DNA of 64,000 nt from Aureococcus anophagefferens (lineage: Eukaryota; Sar; Pelagophyceae; Pelagomonadales; Pelagomonadaceae). The stretch is from the NCBI RefSeq assembly GCF_000186865.1, contig NW_008705562.1, positions 2,304,111-2,368,110 of the forward strand. Direction: 5' to 3'. Shown piece after piece: positions 8,154 to 19,588 of the stretch. Under the pieces are notes generated by a model that worked only from the letters and a program-made list of their open reading frames with translations, was not told where the DNA came from and made no database searches. The position numbers were made by a program, and so were the translations under genes. Position 1 is the first letter of the stretch; every line of letters starts with the position of its first letter.

Positions 8154-10378
8154 ATGGAGCGCCGGATCCTCGCGTTGTGCGTCGCCGTGTCCGGCGTCGT
8201 CTTCGACGACGGCGTCGTGGAGATCCCGATCCAGACGAACAACGATGTCTACGGCAACGAGATCCGCACGCTGACCTGGGACCCGGAGGCCTCGGACGCC
8301 TGGACGGCGGCCCGCGACTTCAGCCGGCGCAACAAGATCACGGGCCGCACGGCGACGGGCTGCACGCGCGACGGCTGCATCCTCAAGGACATCGTCGCCG
8401 CCCTGGAGCAGGAGCTCGGCCGGGCGCCGAGCCTCGAGCACGGCGAGGGCCTGCGGCTCCAGCGGCCCGCGCGGCCGCGGCCCGCGGCGAGCGGCGGCGC
8501 GATCGCGCTCTACACGGGCCACGACGCCAACGTCGCCCTCACCGACGGCGACGGCAACGTCGTCTGCGTCCTCGAGCTCGAGCGCCTCTTCGAGCGGCGC
8601 TACTACATGTCGCCGCGGACGCACGAAGAGTTCTCCGCCGACTGGCTCCGCGCGCTCGAGGTCGTCTCGGCCGCGGACGAGTGCCGGGGCCCCGACCAGC
8701 GTCCTGCGGCTGCGACGACTTCTCGAGAGATTTCGGGTGGGAACCCGATGAAACATCGTTACCGACGAGCTCGGTAGGCCCCGACGGCCGCCACATCCGC
8801 GGCTTCGCCCACGGCGCCGTCGTGCGCACCTGGTCCGACGACGAGATGAAGCACCAGACGGACGTGCAGCCGTACCTGCACCTGCCGGAGCTCGTCGAGC
8901 GCTTCTACGCCGTCGGCGAGTGGACCATCGTCGACCACCACAGGGCACACGCGACGGGCGCCTACGAGGCGTCGCCCTTCCGCAGCGCGCTCGTCGTGTC
9001 CTTCGACGGCGGCGGCAACGACGGCGCGTTCCTCGCGTACTACGCGGCGCGGGGCACGCTGACGAAGCTCGCGACGCTCGACTACAACTTCGGCGAGGCC
9101 TACACGAACATCGCGGAGCTCCTGCCCGAGGTCGCGGGCACGCGCGCGGCGCTCGACTTCTTCTGCGACGCGACGCGGGCCGCGGGCGACGCGCGGGCCG
9201 CGGGCGACGGCGGCGTCGAGTTCTTCGACAAGCCGGAGGACCTGCGCGAGCTCAAGGGGCGCCTGGGCTTCGCGGGCAAGCTCATGGGCTTCGCGGCGGC
9301 GGGCACACCGCGCGACGAGCTGCTGCTGGACCTCTACGACTGGTTCGAGGAGTCCGCGGCGTCGCAGGGCGGCCGCTACGGCCACCTGCCGCGCGTCTAC
9401 GGCGCGGAGCTCCAGCGGGTCGCGTGCGCCGACGGGTCCCCGGAGGCGCTCCGGGACGTCGCGGCGACGGCCCAGCTCATGTTCGAGCGCTTCGTCGTCG
9501 ACATCGTGGGGCAACTGTTGGCGCACGTCGGCGGCGCGGCGGCCGTCGACGGCGTCGTGCTGACGGGCGGCTGCGCGCTGAACGTGCTCGCGAACCAGGC
9601 CGTGCGCGACGCGCTGGGCGTCGAGCTCTTCGTGCCGCCGAGCCCCAACGACGGCGGCCTCGGGCCCGGCGGCGCCTGGGCGCTCGCGCCGCCGTCGAGG
9701 ACCGTCGTCCACCACCAGTACGCGGGCTTCCGGCTCTGGGACCTCGACGCGCTCCCCGGCGCCGCCGCGGCGCGCGGCGCCGTGAGCCTCGAGGCGCTCG
9801 GGGGCGTCGACTTCCTCGCCAAGCTGCTGAACTCGGACGCGGCGGCTTCCGGAAGGAAGCCGATCATCGCCATCGTCCGCGGCCGCCAGGAGTACGGCCC
9901 GCGGGCGTTGGGCCACCGGTCGCTCGTCGCCGTGCCCGACACCGACGAGGTCCGCGCGCGCATGAACCGGCTCAAGTTCCGCGAGTGGTACCGGCCCGTC
10001 GCGCCGATGATCGCCGACGACGACCTCGAGGCCGCGTTCGGCGCCGACGTGCGGAGCCCCTACATGAGCCTCGCGCCGCGGCTCACGGAGGCGACGGCGC
10101 GCGCCTTCCCCGCGCTCGCGCACCTCGACGGCACCGCGCGGCACCAGTCCGTCGGCCCGGCGGACGAGCCCTGGGTCCACGCGCTCCTCCTGGCCGTCAA
10201 GGCGCTCACGGGCCTCGGCGCCCTCATCAACACGTCCTTCAACACGCGCGGCAAGCCCATCTGCAACACCGTCGCCGCGGCGCTGGCCATGCTCGACGAC
10301 CTCGACGACCTCGACTTCGTCCTCGTCGAGGACTGGCTCTTCGCGAAGCCCGGCCGGGACGTGGCCGCCTACTTCTAA
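8154..10378 (+). CDS. NodU/CmcH-family carbamoyltransferase
   Basis: Two exons (8154-8688, 8778-10378) close to 711 aa. Family members transfer carbamoyl groups from carbamoyl phosphate to hydroxyls of sugars or antibiotics. Seen: the N-terminal ATPase-like fold (LYTGHDANVAL, ELERLFERRYYM), metal/nucleotide His motif DHHRAHATGAY, SFDGGGNDGAF, LTGGCALNVLANQ, and the C-terminal YrdC-like part with QEYGPRALGHRSLVAVP and INTSFNTRGKPI. The first 15 residues are hydrophobic and could be a signal sequence. About 80 further N-terminal residues are unlike bacterial members. The family is chiefly bacterial, so old lateral transfer is plausible. The intron is a family 3 introner. It ends 18 bp from the convergent neighbour. 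Confidence 0.85.
8689..8777 (+). mobile_element. family 3 introner (89-bp intron)
   Basis: GCCCCGAC at 8689-8696 is repeated exactly at 8778-8785. The core begins CAGCGTCCTGCGGCTGCGA and ends CTCGGTAG. Excision joins ECRG to PDGRHIRG. Five further copies with the same start and end lie in this window, all in the sense orientation of their host gene. Confidence 0.85.
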
Positions 10379-10396
10379 CAACGCGTTGTGTGTCCC

Positions 10397-11230
10397 TTAG
10401 AAGAGGCCGAGGAGGTGGAGGTCGAAGCCCATGGAGACGAGGTGGCCGAGGAGCACGGACGAGTGGAAGTACTCGTGGTAGCCGAACTTGCCCTTCTTCG
10501 GGAACTTCGTCGCGTAGAGGATGAAGCCCGGCACGTAGCTCGCGTAGATGAGGCTGCAGGCCGGCGACGGCGACCGCAGCGCGACGATGACGAGGTAGAG
10601 GAGCAGGCCCGCGAACTGCGCCGCGAGCGTCAACTTCACGGCGACGTGGCCAAAGTACTTGGGCACGACGCCCCAGGCCCAGAGGCCGATGTTCAGCGTC
10701 GCCGCCGCCGACGCCCAGCCGAGCGCGCCCAGCCCGCTGACCCAGCCCAGGTTCGACGCCCAGAGCCAAAAGTTCGTCGACAGGATCAGCGAGATGCCCA
10801 TGTAGTCCCACCGGAGCCACCCGAGCTCGCCCGCCTCGGACACGCCCTCGCGCCGCTTGTCCGCGTTGTGGTAGCCGTCGCTGATGTAGACGCTCGCGGA
10901 GCTCGCGGCGACGAGCGCGACGCGCAGGGCCAGGGACCCGTAGTTCAGCGGCTTCGGGAGCTGCTGCGCGACGGCGGCGACGTACGCCGCCGACAGCGCG
11001 TACCACTGGCCCGTGTTGTGCAGCCAGCCCATGGCCGCGCCGCGATATTTCGGCCGCTCGAGGCCGCTCAGGGCGTAGGGCGGCCGCGGCTCCACGGGCT
11101 GCGCCGAGGCCGGCTGGACGAGGTTCCGACGCTGGAGGCGCTGCCGGTGGCGCGGCGCGCGGACCTGGGGCCGGAGCTGCAGCGCATCGGCGCAGCCGAC
11201 GGCGCAGAGCGCGACGAGCGCGCGGCGCAT
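10397..11230 (-). CDS. HlyIII/PAQR-like multipass membrane protein
   Basis: 277 aa. The start MRRALVALCAVGCADA opens a signal or plastid leader. Several hydrophobic spans follow. Motifs reminiscent of the hemolysin III/PAQR family: SDGYHNADKR after the second span, LRWDYMGISLILSTNFWLW, and the C-terminal FGYHEYFHSSVLLGHLVSMG with spaced His residues that bind metal in that family. The first-span motif is weaker than usual, so this is a family-level guess. Role unknown. Upstream in-frame residues beyond 11230 are Arg-rich and unlikely to be translated. Confidence 0.5.
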   Translation of the reverse strand: MRRALVALCAVGCADALQLRPQVRAPRHRQRLQRRNLVQPASAQPVEPRPPYALSGLERPKYRGAAMGWLHNTGQWYALSAAYVAAVAQQLPKPLNYGSLALRVALVAASSASVYISDGYHNADKRREGVSEAGELGWLRWDYMGISLILSTNFWLWASNLGWVSGLGALGWASAAATLNIGLWAWGVVPKYFGHVAVKLTLAAQFAGLLLYLVIVALRSPSPACSLIYASYVPGFILYATKFPKKGKFGYHEYFHSSVLLGHLVSMGFDLHLLGLF

Positions 11231-11463
11231 GGCTGGAGGCGCGTCTGCCCGCCGACGGACGTGCAGATTCCGGCCAGGGACGACGACGAGGTGCGGCGGC
11301 AAGTGCGATCGAGTCGAGCAGCACGGTCGGCTCGGCGCGGCGGCGGCGGTCAAACTCAGGAGAGAGCGCGCCGCGACGAGCTCCGGTCGACGCGCGCGCA
11401 GCGCGAAATCGCATGAGAAAGAGCCCACCCACGAGCCCAGGAGGGAGGGATTTGCCGAAGCCC

Positions 11464-12054
11464 ATGGCGAGCGCGAAACCCGCGTCGTCAAAACCCCCTC
11501 AAAGACGCGCGCGCTCTCCCGAAACGCTCTCCGACGTTTACGGACGTTTCCAGCGCCGCGCGCGCCGCGCGCGCGCGCCTCGACGCCCCGCGCGCGCAGG
11601 TCCCTCGACGCCCTCGAAGAAGCGCGGCAAGGACGCCGTCGCCGTCGCGCGCGTGACCGACAGCTCGCGGAAGGCGGCGAACAAGCAAAAGGCGACGCCG
11701 CGGGACGTCGGCGGCCGGCGGCTCAACTTCGTGCGCGACGAGGAGGACGACGAGTTCGTGCCCGTCGCGACGCACCGGCTCGTGGGCTACGCCGAGAAGG
11801 GCCAGCGGGTCCTCGACGAGGACGTCGCGGCCGTCTTCGCGTTCGTCGATCGCGTCTGCGACGCGCCGGACGACTTGGAGAGCAACCACAAGTACGGCCC
11901 CAAGTCGGGCGCGTCCTACGAGGAGCGGCTCATCTCGGCCTACGTCCACGGCCTCGTCGCGGCGCCCGACGACGCGCAGCGGCGGAAGCTGAAGAAGCTC
12001 GTCACGCAGCGGCGCTGGGCCGAGGCCGCGGCCTTCGCCGCGGCGGCGAACTGA
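11464..12054 (+). CDS. unrecognised basic protein
   Basis: About 196 aa from the ATG at 11464 (MASAKPASS); an in-frame ATG at 11413 would add 17 residues. The first 85 residues are strongly basic and Arg/Pro-rich, probably disordered. The second half is compact and charged (RRLNFVRDEEDDEFVPVATHR, ESNHKYGPKSGASYEERLI) and ends in an Arg/Ala helix. I do not recognise a family. The conserved-looking C-terminal half and normal codon use support a real gene. Confidence 0.55.
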   Translation: MASAKPASSKPPQRRARSPETLSDVYGRFQRRARRARAPRRPARAGPSTPSKKRGKDAVAVARVTDSSRKAANKQKATPRDVGGRRLNFVRDEEDDEFVPVATHRLVGYAEKGQRVLDEDVAAVFAFVDRVCDAPDDLESNHKYGPKSGASYEERLISAYVHGLVAAPDDAQRRKLKKLVTQRRWAEAAAFAAAAN

Positions 12055-12087
12055 GGAGCGCGACGTGGTAAACACGTAGGACGCTTA

Positions 12088-15000
12088 CTACTCGAGCATG
12101 AGCTGGGACCCCGAGTCGAGCGTCTTCGTCTCCTCGTCGCCCTTCTTCGCGAGCTTGGGGAAGAGCACGGAGGGGAACTTGAGGGAGACGACCTCGAACT
12201 CCTGGCGGCTCAGCGTGCCGGAGCCGTCCTTGTCCGCCTGCTTGATGATCGTGTCGGCCTTCTTGCGCACGGCCTGCTTGGACTGCATGTGGTTCGCCTG
12301 GAGGATGCCCGTGAGCTCCGAGAGCGAGAGGAAGCCCGACTTGTCCTCGTCGTAGAGGTCGAAGACGAGCTCGATGCGCTGGTCCTGGTCCATGGGCACG
12401 TAGTTGCACATGCCGAGGATGAACTCCTTGATGTCGAGGACGCCGTCGGCCTCGACGTCGAAGAGCGAGAAGAGCATGTGCGTCTCGCCCGTCGGCTCGA
12501 TGGACAGGATCTCGCAGTAGGTCTCGAAGTCGACGAGCGCGTTGACCTTGCGCTCCGTGGGGAGCTGGCGGTACTTCTGGTACGTGTGGAGCACCTCCGC
12601 GGGCCCCACGGAGTTCTCCGTGACGAACTGCTCCATCATCTCGCGCTTCCGGTTCCGGAGGTTCAGCTCCTTGTGGCGCTCGTGGGCCTTGGCGTCCATC
12701 TTCTCGCCGTCGCCCGGCGCCTCGTTCTGGTCCTCCTTGGCCAGGAAGTCCGTGTGCGCCGGGTCCGGGTCCGTGACGACGTCGTAGAACTCGTGGTAGG
12801 ACACCTGGCCGTCGCCGTCGTTGTCGACCATCTTGATCATCATGTCCACCTCCTCGTCGGTGATGAGCTCGCCCATGCAGACGAGGACGTGGCGGATCTC
12901 CGACGCGCCGATGTAGCCGTTCTTGTCGAGGTCGATGAACTTGAAGGCCGCCTCGATCTCCGCGTCGGAGAACTCCGTCGTCCGGACCTTGGGCGGCTTC
13001 GCGCGGTCGAGGATCTGGTCCGCGAGTTCGACCTTCTCGCCCTCCTCCTGCTGCATCTTCTGGGCCTCCTTCAGCGCCTCCCGCGTCTTCGACACGCGGT
13101 CCGTCTCGTCGAAGCTGTCGACGCCCGGGCAGTGCTGCGGGTAGCGGATGCCCGACGGCGCCTCGAACTCGAAGATGAGGTGGATGTCGCCCGCGGGCTT
13201 GGGCTTGCCCCACTCGCTCTCCTCCTTGATGGTGATCCACGTGTCGACGTGGCCCCGCTTGAAGACGGGGAGCAGGGAGATGCGGCACTTGCCGATCAAG
13301 TCGTCCGACGAGATGACGTCGTGGTCGTGGCACTCGATCCAGAGCTCGTGGTGGTCGACGACGTTCATGTCGATGACCTCGTTCCACTGGGGCTCCTTGC
13401 CGCCGTCCTGGTCGACGTGGGTGCGCTTGGAGATGGACTGGCACTCGCCCTCGACCGTGAAGACGACGTAGGGGTCCTGGCGGCCGAGCGTGTCGCGGCT
13501 CCGCAGATTCTTCGCCGTGAGGCAGTGGATCGTGAGCTTGCCCGCGGGCAGGAACTGGAGCTTCATGAGGAGCTCGCCGCGGTGCTCCGCCTCGACCTTG
13601 TTGAAGAGCTCGAAGACCTGCTCCTTGGCGTGCTGCGGCCGGACCATCATGTAGGGCAGCAGCGGCACGTGGCACTGGCCGATGAGGTCGTCGGTGCCGA
13701 TGTCCTCGTCGAAGACCTGCACGAGCAGATCGTTGGTCCAGCCCTTCTCGTCGATCCACATGACCATCTCCTCCTCCTCGAAGTATGGGTCCGTGCCGCC
13801 GTCGGTGATCGTCTTCGACTGCTTGTTGTAGTCCTCGCCGAGCGTGAGCTTGACGTAGGGGTCCTGCTTGCCGACGCTGTCCATGTTCGTCAGGTTGCGG
13901 CCCTCGTACAACGTGAAGACGCACATGCCGACGACCGCGGGGTCGAAGCTGAACTCGAGGCGCACGCCGCTGTCGCTCGTCGTCTCGTGCTCGATGATCA
14001 TGGGCAGCGTCTCGACGACGGGGTCGTTCTCGACCATGAAGCGCAGGATGCTCATGTTCGTGTGGCAGATGAGCTCGTCGCTCCAGGCGTTCTGGTCGAA
14101 GAGCTCGATCGTCAGGTCGATGTCGCCCTTGGTGATGAAGTCCGTCGGGTCGATCATGTCGAAGCGGATCTCCTCGTCCTCGAACTTCGGGTGGTGGTTG
14201 CTCCGCCGCTGGATCTTCGTCTTCTTCCGGGGCGCCTTCTTGTGCTTGCCGAGCGTGAAGCGCAGGAACGCGTCGATCTTCGTCTTCTCGGCCTTGGATC
14301 CGTGGCGGTGGATGTTCAGCGCCTCGATGCAGCGGATCTTGAGGCGGCCGGCCTTGACCGTGCGCGCGAGGTGCTCGTCGATGTCGCCCTGGGGCGCGTC
14401 GGCGCCGGCGAGCGAGCTGATGGGCGCGTCCGCGGGCGGCGGCGGCACGCCCGAGAGCGGCGGCGCGTCGCGCGGCGGCGGCGGCACGCCGTCGTCGGGC
14501 GGCTGGTCCGTGGGCGGGTCCGGCGCGCGGCCGTCGGCGTTGCCGATGGGCAGCTCGGCGTCGGGCGGGCCGGGCACGACGGACTCGTCGTCGCTGCCGA
14601 ACGCGGCCTCGGGCGGCGCGTCGTCCGGCGGCTTCGGGCGGATGGCCCGGAGCGTCGGCGGCTCCACCGGCGGCGCGCGCGCCGGCGGCGCCGTGGGCGG
14701 CGGCCGCCGGCCCTTGGGCGCGCCCTTGATCATCTCGACCGTCGACTCGGCCTCCTCCTCGGGCTCGGGCTCCGCGCCCGCGCCGCGCCAGCCCGGCGGC
14801 GCGCCGCGCGGCGGCGGCTTGCCCCGGGGCGCGCCGGGCGGCGGCCGGTAGGGCGGCTTGAGCCGCGCCTCGCGGCTCGGCGGCTTGCCCTTCTTGACGA
14901 TGGCCGTCGACGGCTCGCCGGCCGTCGCGATCGCGTCGGGCGGCGCGCCGCGCGGGGGCCTGCGCGGGCTCGGTCGTCTTCCGCGCGACTCCGGGGACGA

Positions 15001-16127
15001 GCGATCGAGCGAACGAGCGATCGGCACGCTCGCGTCGAAGTGGACTCGCGCGACACGCTCGCGTCGAAACCGCGCTTCGTCGGCGCCGGCGGCGACGGCG
15101 GGCCCTGCCCCGGCGGCGGCGCCTTGGGCTCCGCGGGCGCGCCCGCGCCGGGCGAGGCCGACGGCGGCACGGCCAGCGTGCCCGCGCCCGCGGGGAGCTG
15201 GGCGCTCGACGTGGGCACGCCCTTGGCGCCGCCGGCCGTCGCCTTGGCGCCGGCGGCCGGGACGCCCTTGGCGCCGGCGGCCGCGGCGGCCGCGGGGACG
15301 CCCTTGGCGCCGGCCGCCGCGGTGACCGCGGGGACGCCCTTGGCGCCGGCGGCCGCGGGGACGCCCGTGGCGCCGGCGGCCGCGGCGACCGCGGGCGCGG
15401 CGGCGCCGGGCGCCGCCTTGGCGTCGGGCGCGGCGGAGGGCTGGTCGTGCGGGTGGACGACGTGGCCCTCGGCGTCGTGGCGCACGGCCGGCGGCTTGCC
15501 CCGGGGCGGCGCCATGCCGCGGGGCATGGGCCGCGGCGGCGGCTGGCCCGGCGCCGTCGGCCGCGCGCCGGGCTGCATCATGGGCGGCGCGTGGCGGCCG
15601 CCGGTCTTGGCCTCGGCGGCGCGCGCGATGAGCGCCTGCTTCACGTCGGGCTCCTCGGACGCCGCGGACGCCGCGGCGGCGCCGGGCCCGCGCGGCGGCG
15701 GCGCGCCCCGGGGCGGCGGGCCCCGGCCGGGCCCGCGCGACGGAGGCGCGCCGCGCGGCGGCGGGCCCCGCGCGCCGCTCCGCGGCGGCGGCGCGCCGCC
15801 CCGCGGCGCCGCGGCGGCCGACGGCGGCGGGTCGCGCGTGACGGCGTAGACCTGGCTCGCGTCGGGCCCGGGGATGTGGAGCGGCTCCTTGGGCGGCGGC
15901 CGCAGATCCCGCACGGCGTCCGCGGGCGGCTCGCCCGTCGGCGGCGGCCGCTTCCGGCTCCGGAGCTGCGACTCGGACGCGAGCGCCGGCGGCACGGTCG
16001 GCGGCGGGCCGGGCGGCGGGTTCGCCGCCCTCGAGACGGCATCCGACGGGTTCCGCTGCACGGTCTTGGAGAAGTCCTGCTGGAGCGGTGGGGGGTCATC
16101 TTTCGGTCTCCTGGGGCGCTCCGGCAT
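12088..16127 (-). CDS. triple-C2, EF-hand protein with long Pro/Ala-rich N-terminus
   Basis: Two exons (16127-15076, 14959-12088) close to 1,307 aa. Residues 1 to about 590 are low-complexity: PPRGAPP runs and a tandem AGAKGVPA repeat (about 15190-15400). Three C2 domains follow: LKIRCIEALNIHR...DAFLRFTLG; GMCVFTLYEGRNLTNMDSVGKQDPYV; LTIHCLTAKNLRSRDTLGRQDPYVVF. The last two keep the Ca2+-loop Asp. Four EF-hands in two pairs close the protein: DLDKNGYIG, DNDGDGQVSY, DEDKSGFLSL and DKDGSGTLSR. A Ca2+-dependent membrane-binding role is expected; the partner is unknown. The short N-terminal exon was joined because the frame opens directly into the same composition. Start: the first true ATG (16127). 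Confidence 0.8.
14960..15075 (-). other. intron in C2/EF-hand gene
   Basis: The open frame switches here. Joining ACGAA|GCGCGG to GCGCAG|GCCCCC keeps the Pro-rich reading frame. A GT donor about 35 bases in (after AGCGT) is equally in frame. The intron holds a 15-bp direct repeat (TTCGACGCGAGCGTG, twice). Confidence 0.5.
15190..15400 (-). repeat. coding tandem repeat (AGAKGVPA type)
   Basis: Five to six imperfect copies of an 8-14 residue unit (AGAKGVPA with Ala-rich spacers) lie in the N-terminal part of the C2/EF-hand protein. On the DNA level it reads as GCCGGCGCCAAGGGCGTCCC-type units. Confidence 0.75.
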
Positions 16128-16344
16128 CGCCGCGCCGCTCACAGGGCGGCGCGCGACCGCGCTCTACGAGTGGTCCTTCTTCGCTCCTTTGCTTGCTTGC
16201 GCTACCCTTTATCCTTGCTAGCTACCGCCCATCGTAACTCTCGGCGGGGCGCGTTGGATGTGGTAGGGCAAGGTCGGCCAATCGACTCAGAGAGCACCGT
16301 CACTCGCATCCGCGGCCGCCGAGTTGTGCCGCTTCGTCGCACCC

Positions 16345-16830
16345 ATGGCGCTTCTCCGCGCCGTCGTGGCCCTCGCGTGCACGGCGCTCGCCGCGCTGGC
16401 GCTGCAGCCGCGCCTGCCGCACCGAATCGTCCAGCGGACGACGACGACGCGGAGGCGACCGCTCCTCGCGTCCGACGACGACGTCGACGCCGCCGACCTG
16501 TCGAGCAACGCGACGGTCTTCAGCGCGAAGAAGAAGATGAGCGAGGAGCGGTACCCCTACGAGGTCTACGACACGACGCCGCCGCGCAACATGGTCGGCG
16601 TCTTCGCGCTGTCGCCGACGACCGGCTGCGGCGACATCCTGAAAGTCGTGAAAGACGACGGGTCCGACTCGGCCTACACGATCAAGCGCGTGACGAGCCG
16701 CATGAAGTTCTCCAACGGCCGCTTCCTCCTCGACTCGAAGCGCGCCGACGCGACGGAGGTGAACCGCGCGTCGCTCGAGCGGAAGCTCGCGCGGCTCTTG
16801 CCGCAGGGCGGCGAGAACGCGGAGGGGTAA
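16345..16830 (+). CDS. small organelle-targeted protein, unknown function
   Basis: 161 aa from ATG 16345. It opens with a hydrophobic leader (MALLRAVVALACTALAALAL) followed by an Arg/Thr-rich stretch, as in secondary-plastid bipartite leaders. The mature part (NMVGVFALSPTTGCGDILKV, VKRVTSRMKF-like strand-rich segment, FLLDSKRADATEVNRASLERKLARLLP) looks like a compact conserved domain with a C-terminal helix. I do not recognise the family. No intron. Confidence 0.6.
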   Translation: MALLRAVVALACTALAALALQPRLPHRIVQRTTTTRRRPLLASDDDVDAADLSSNATVFSAKKKMSEERYPYEVYDTTPPRNMVGVFALSPTTGCGDILKVVKDDGSDSAYTIKRVTSRMKFSNGRFLLDSKRADATEVNRASLERKLARLLPQGGENAEG

Positions 16831-17242
16831 AAACACTGTGTCGTAGTAGTGGATGTGTGGGGCGTTTTGCTGCTGTGATCCCGCGGGCTCTGTAGATCCG
16901 TGGCGGTAGCCGCACCACATGAGGATGGAGTCGTCCATGGCCGTCGGCTCCACGCCCGCGCGCAGCACGACGAGCCGCAGGAACTCGGAGACGAATAACG
17001 CGGCGTCGATGCTGCGCATGCACGGGTGCGACATGCACACGAGCATCACCGGCCGGCCGTCGAACTTGGCGAGGAAGACGCCGACGTGCTGGTGACCTTG
17101 GACCGAGCGCGCGCGCTTGGCCGGGGGTCCGCAGGCTGCCCCGACCTTCCTTCGGGCGCTTGCAGTCCCGCCAACACAGAGCCGTCGCCCTTCGCATCGT
17201 CAGTGTCTCTGTGAGCTGTCCTCGCGCACCGAGACGACCAAG
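16831..17242. other. intergenic region with an orphan minus-strand coding-like stretch
   Basis: On the minus strand, from about 17100 down to 16855, the frame reads as ordinary balanced protein (GVFLAKFDGRPVMLVCMSHP, SEFLRLVVLRAG, MDDSILMWCGYRH), unlike the Arg/Ala shadows elsewhere. It has no clear start or end and overlaps where the EF-G promoter should be. It could be a gene remnant. I do not recognise it. Confidence 0.3.
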
Positions 17243-17508
17243 ATGAAGTTCGCCGCCGCCGCCACCCTCGCCGCGTCGGCCTCGGCCCTCGTCGCGCCGT
17301 CGGCGCGCACGAGCCCGAAGACCGTCGTGCGCATGAGCGACGCCGTCAAGGTCAGCGACGCCACGGGCCGCACGGTGGACCTCGCCAAGTACCGCAACAT
17401 CGGCATCATGGCCCACATCGACGCGGGCAAGACGACGACGACGGAGCGCATCCTCTACTACACGGGCAAGTCCTACAAGATCGGCGAGGTCCACGAGGGC
17501 GGCGCGAC

Positions 17509-17541
<33 letters not shown>

Positions 17542-19492
17542 CATCACGATCACGTCCGCGGCGACGACGTGCTACTGGCAGGACCACCAGGTGAACATCA
17601 TCGACACGCCCGGCCACGTCGACTTCACGCTCGAGGTCGAGCGGTCGCTCCGCGTGCTCGACGGCGCCGTCGCCGTCTTCGACGGCGTCGCGGGCGTCGA
17701 GCCGCAGTCCGAGACGGTCTGGCGCCAGGCGAACAAGTACGGCGTGCCGCGCATGTGCTTCGTGAACAAGATGGACCGCATGGGCGCCGACTTCTACAAC
17801 TGCGTCCAGATGATCAAGGACAACCTGGGCGCCGTGCCCGCGGTGCTCCAGGTGCCCATCGCGACGACGCCGACGCCGCCCGAGGCCGACTTCGAGGGCG
17901 TCGTCGACCTCGTCACGAACGAGGCCATCATCTGGTCCGGCGAGGAGATGGGCGCCAAGTTCGACCGCATCCCCATCGACGACGCGCCCGTGTCCGACGA
18001 GGTCAAGGAGCGCGCGGCCGAGTTCCGCGCGGAGCTCATCGAGACGGCCATCGAGCAGGACGAGGACGCCCTCATGGCCTACCTCGAGGGCGAGGAGCCC
18101 GACGTCGCCACGCTCAAGCGCTGCATCCGCGCGGGCGCGCTCTCGAACGCGTTCGTGCCCGTGCTCACGGGCACGGCGTTCAAGAACAAGGGCGTCCAGC
18201 CCCTCCTCGACGCCATCGTCGACTACATGCCCGCGCCCGACGACGTCGAGAACATCAAGGGCACGTCCCTCGACGGCGAGACGGCCATGGAGCGCGCGTC
18301 GTCCGACGCCGAGCCCTTCTCCGCGCTCGCGTTCAAGATCATGACGGACCCCTTCGTGGGCACGCTCACGTTCTGCCGCATCTACTCGGGCACGCTCGCC
18401 GCCGGCGATTCCGTCTTCAACTCCGTCAAGGGCCAGCGCGAGCGCGTCGGGCGCATGCTCCAGATGCACGCGAACGACCGCACGGAGGTCAAGACGGTGT
18501 GCGCGGGCGACATCATCGCCGTCGCGGGCCTCAAGCAGACGACGACGGGCGAGACCTTGTGCGACCGCGACAACGCCGTCATCCTCGAGAAGATGGACTT
18601 CCCCGAGCCCGTCATCTCCGTCGCCGTCGAGGCCAAGTCGAAGAAGGACCAGGACAAGATGGGCGAGGCCCTCGCGCGCCTCGCCGCCGAGGACCCGTCC
18701 TTCCGCGCCCAGTACGACGAGGAGAACGCCCAGACCGTCATCTCGGGCATGGGCGAGCTCCACCTCGAGATCATCGTCGACCGGCTCCAGCGCGAGTTCG
18801 GCGTCGAGGCCAACGTCGGCGCGCCCCAGGTGTCCTACCGCGAGGCCATCACGGCGCCCGCCGAGGTCGACTACACGCACAAGAAGCAGTCCGGCGGCAG
18901 CGGCCAGTACGCGCGCGTCAAGGTCCAGTTCTCCCCGCTCGAGGGCGACGAGAGCACGGACTTCGAGTTCTGCTCCGAGATCAAGGGCGGCGCGGTGCCC
19001 AAGGAGTACATCCCCGGCGTCCAGAAGGGCATCGAGCAGGTCCTCTCCACGGGCGTCCTCGCGGGCTACCCCGTGCTCGGCATGAAGGCGACGCTCGTCG
19101 ACGGCGCGTTCCACGACGTCGACTCGAGCGTCCTCGCCTTTGAGATCGCGGGCCGCGCGTGCTGCCGCGAGGGCCTGCGCAAGGGCAAGGTGCGCCTCAT
19201 GGAGCCCATGATGCAGGTCGACGTCGTCACGCCCGAGGACTACATGGGCGACATCATCGGCGACATCAACAGCCGCCGCGGCATGGTCGGCGACCTCGGC
19301 GAGCGCGGCAACACGAAGACCATCCGCGCCTCCGTGCCCCTCGCCAACATGTTCCAGTACGTGTCGTCGCTCCGCTCCATCTCCAAGGGCCGCGCGTCCT
19401 ACTCGATGAAGCTCGCGTCCTACGACTTCGTCCCGCCCAACGTCGAGAAGGAGCTCATGGCGGGCTTCAAGGGCGCCGAGGAGGACGAGTAG
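17243..19492 (+). CDS. fusA: plastid translation elongation factor G
   Basis: 749 aa, uninterrupted. This GTPase translocates the ribosome. Bipartite plastid leader: [22 protein letters not shown], with the cleavage-site-like ASA-LVAP. GTPase motifs: G1 [10 protein letters not shown]2 [11 protein letters not shown]3 DTPGHVDF, G4 NKMD. EF-G domains II-V are complete ([46 protein letters not shown], and the C-terminal [12 protein letters not shown]). Length equals bacterial EF-G plus a leader. The reading frame is strongly GC3-biased, as expected for a highly expressed gene. Start ATG 17243 follows directly from the leader; longer in-frame extension upstream has no leader. Confidence 0.95.
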
Positions 19493-19588
19493 GCGGCGCC
19501 GCCGGACCGCCGCGGCGGCGGGTGTGGCCCGTCGCCGCCCCTCTCTCGATCCCGCGAAAGCACCGCTGTCGACCCCCCTCCCCCCCCC

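Noticed and set aside
8689..8777. Alternative family 3 donor at CAGC|GTCCTG, 12 bases inside the element
   Set aside because: It keeps frame in every copy, but would insert four residues into the kinase catalytic loop (39048 copy) and into the conserved LWVPR motif (45047 copy). The duplication-edge donor fits the homology better.
12289..15849. 1,186-codon plus-strand open frame over the C2/EF-hand gene
   Set aside because: It is the complement of a gene with clear C2 and EF-hand domains; composition is that of a shadow frame.
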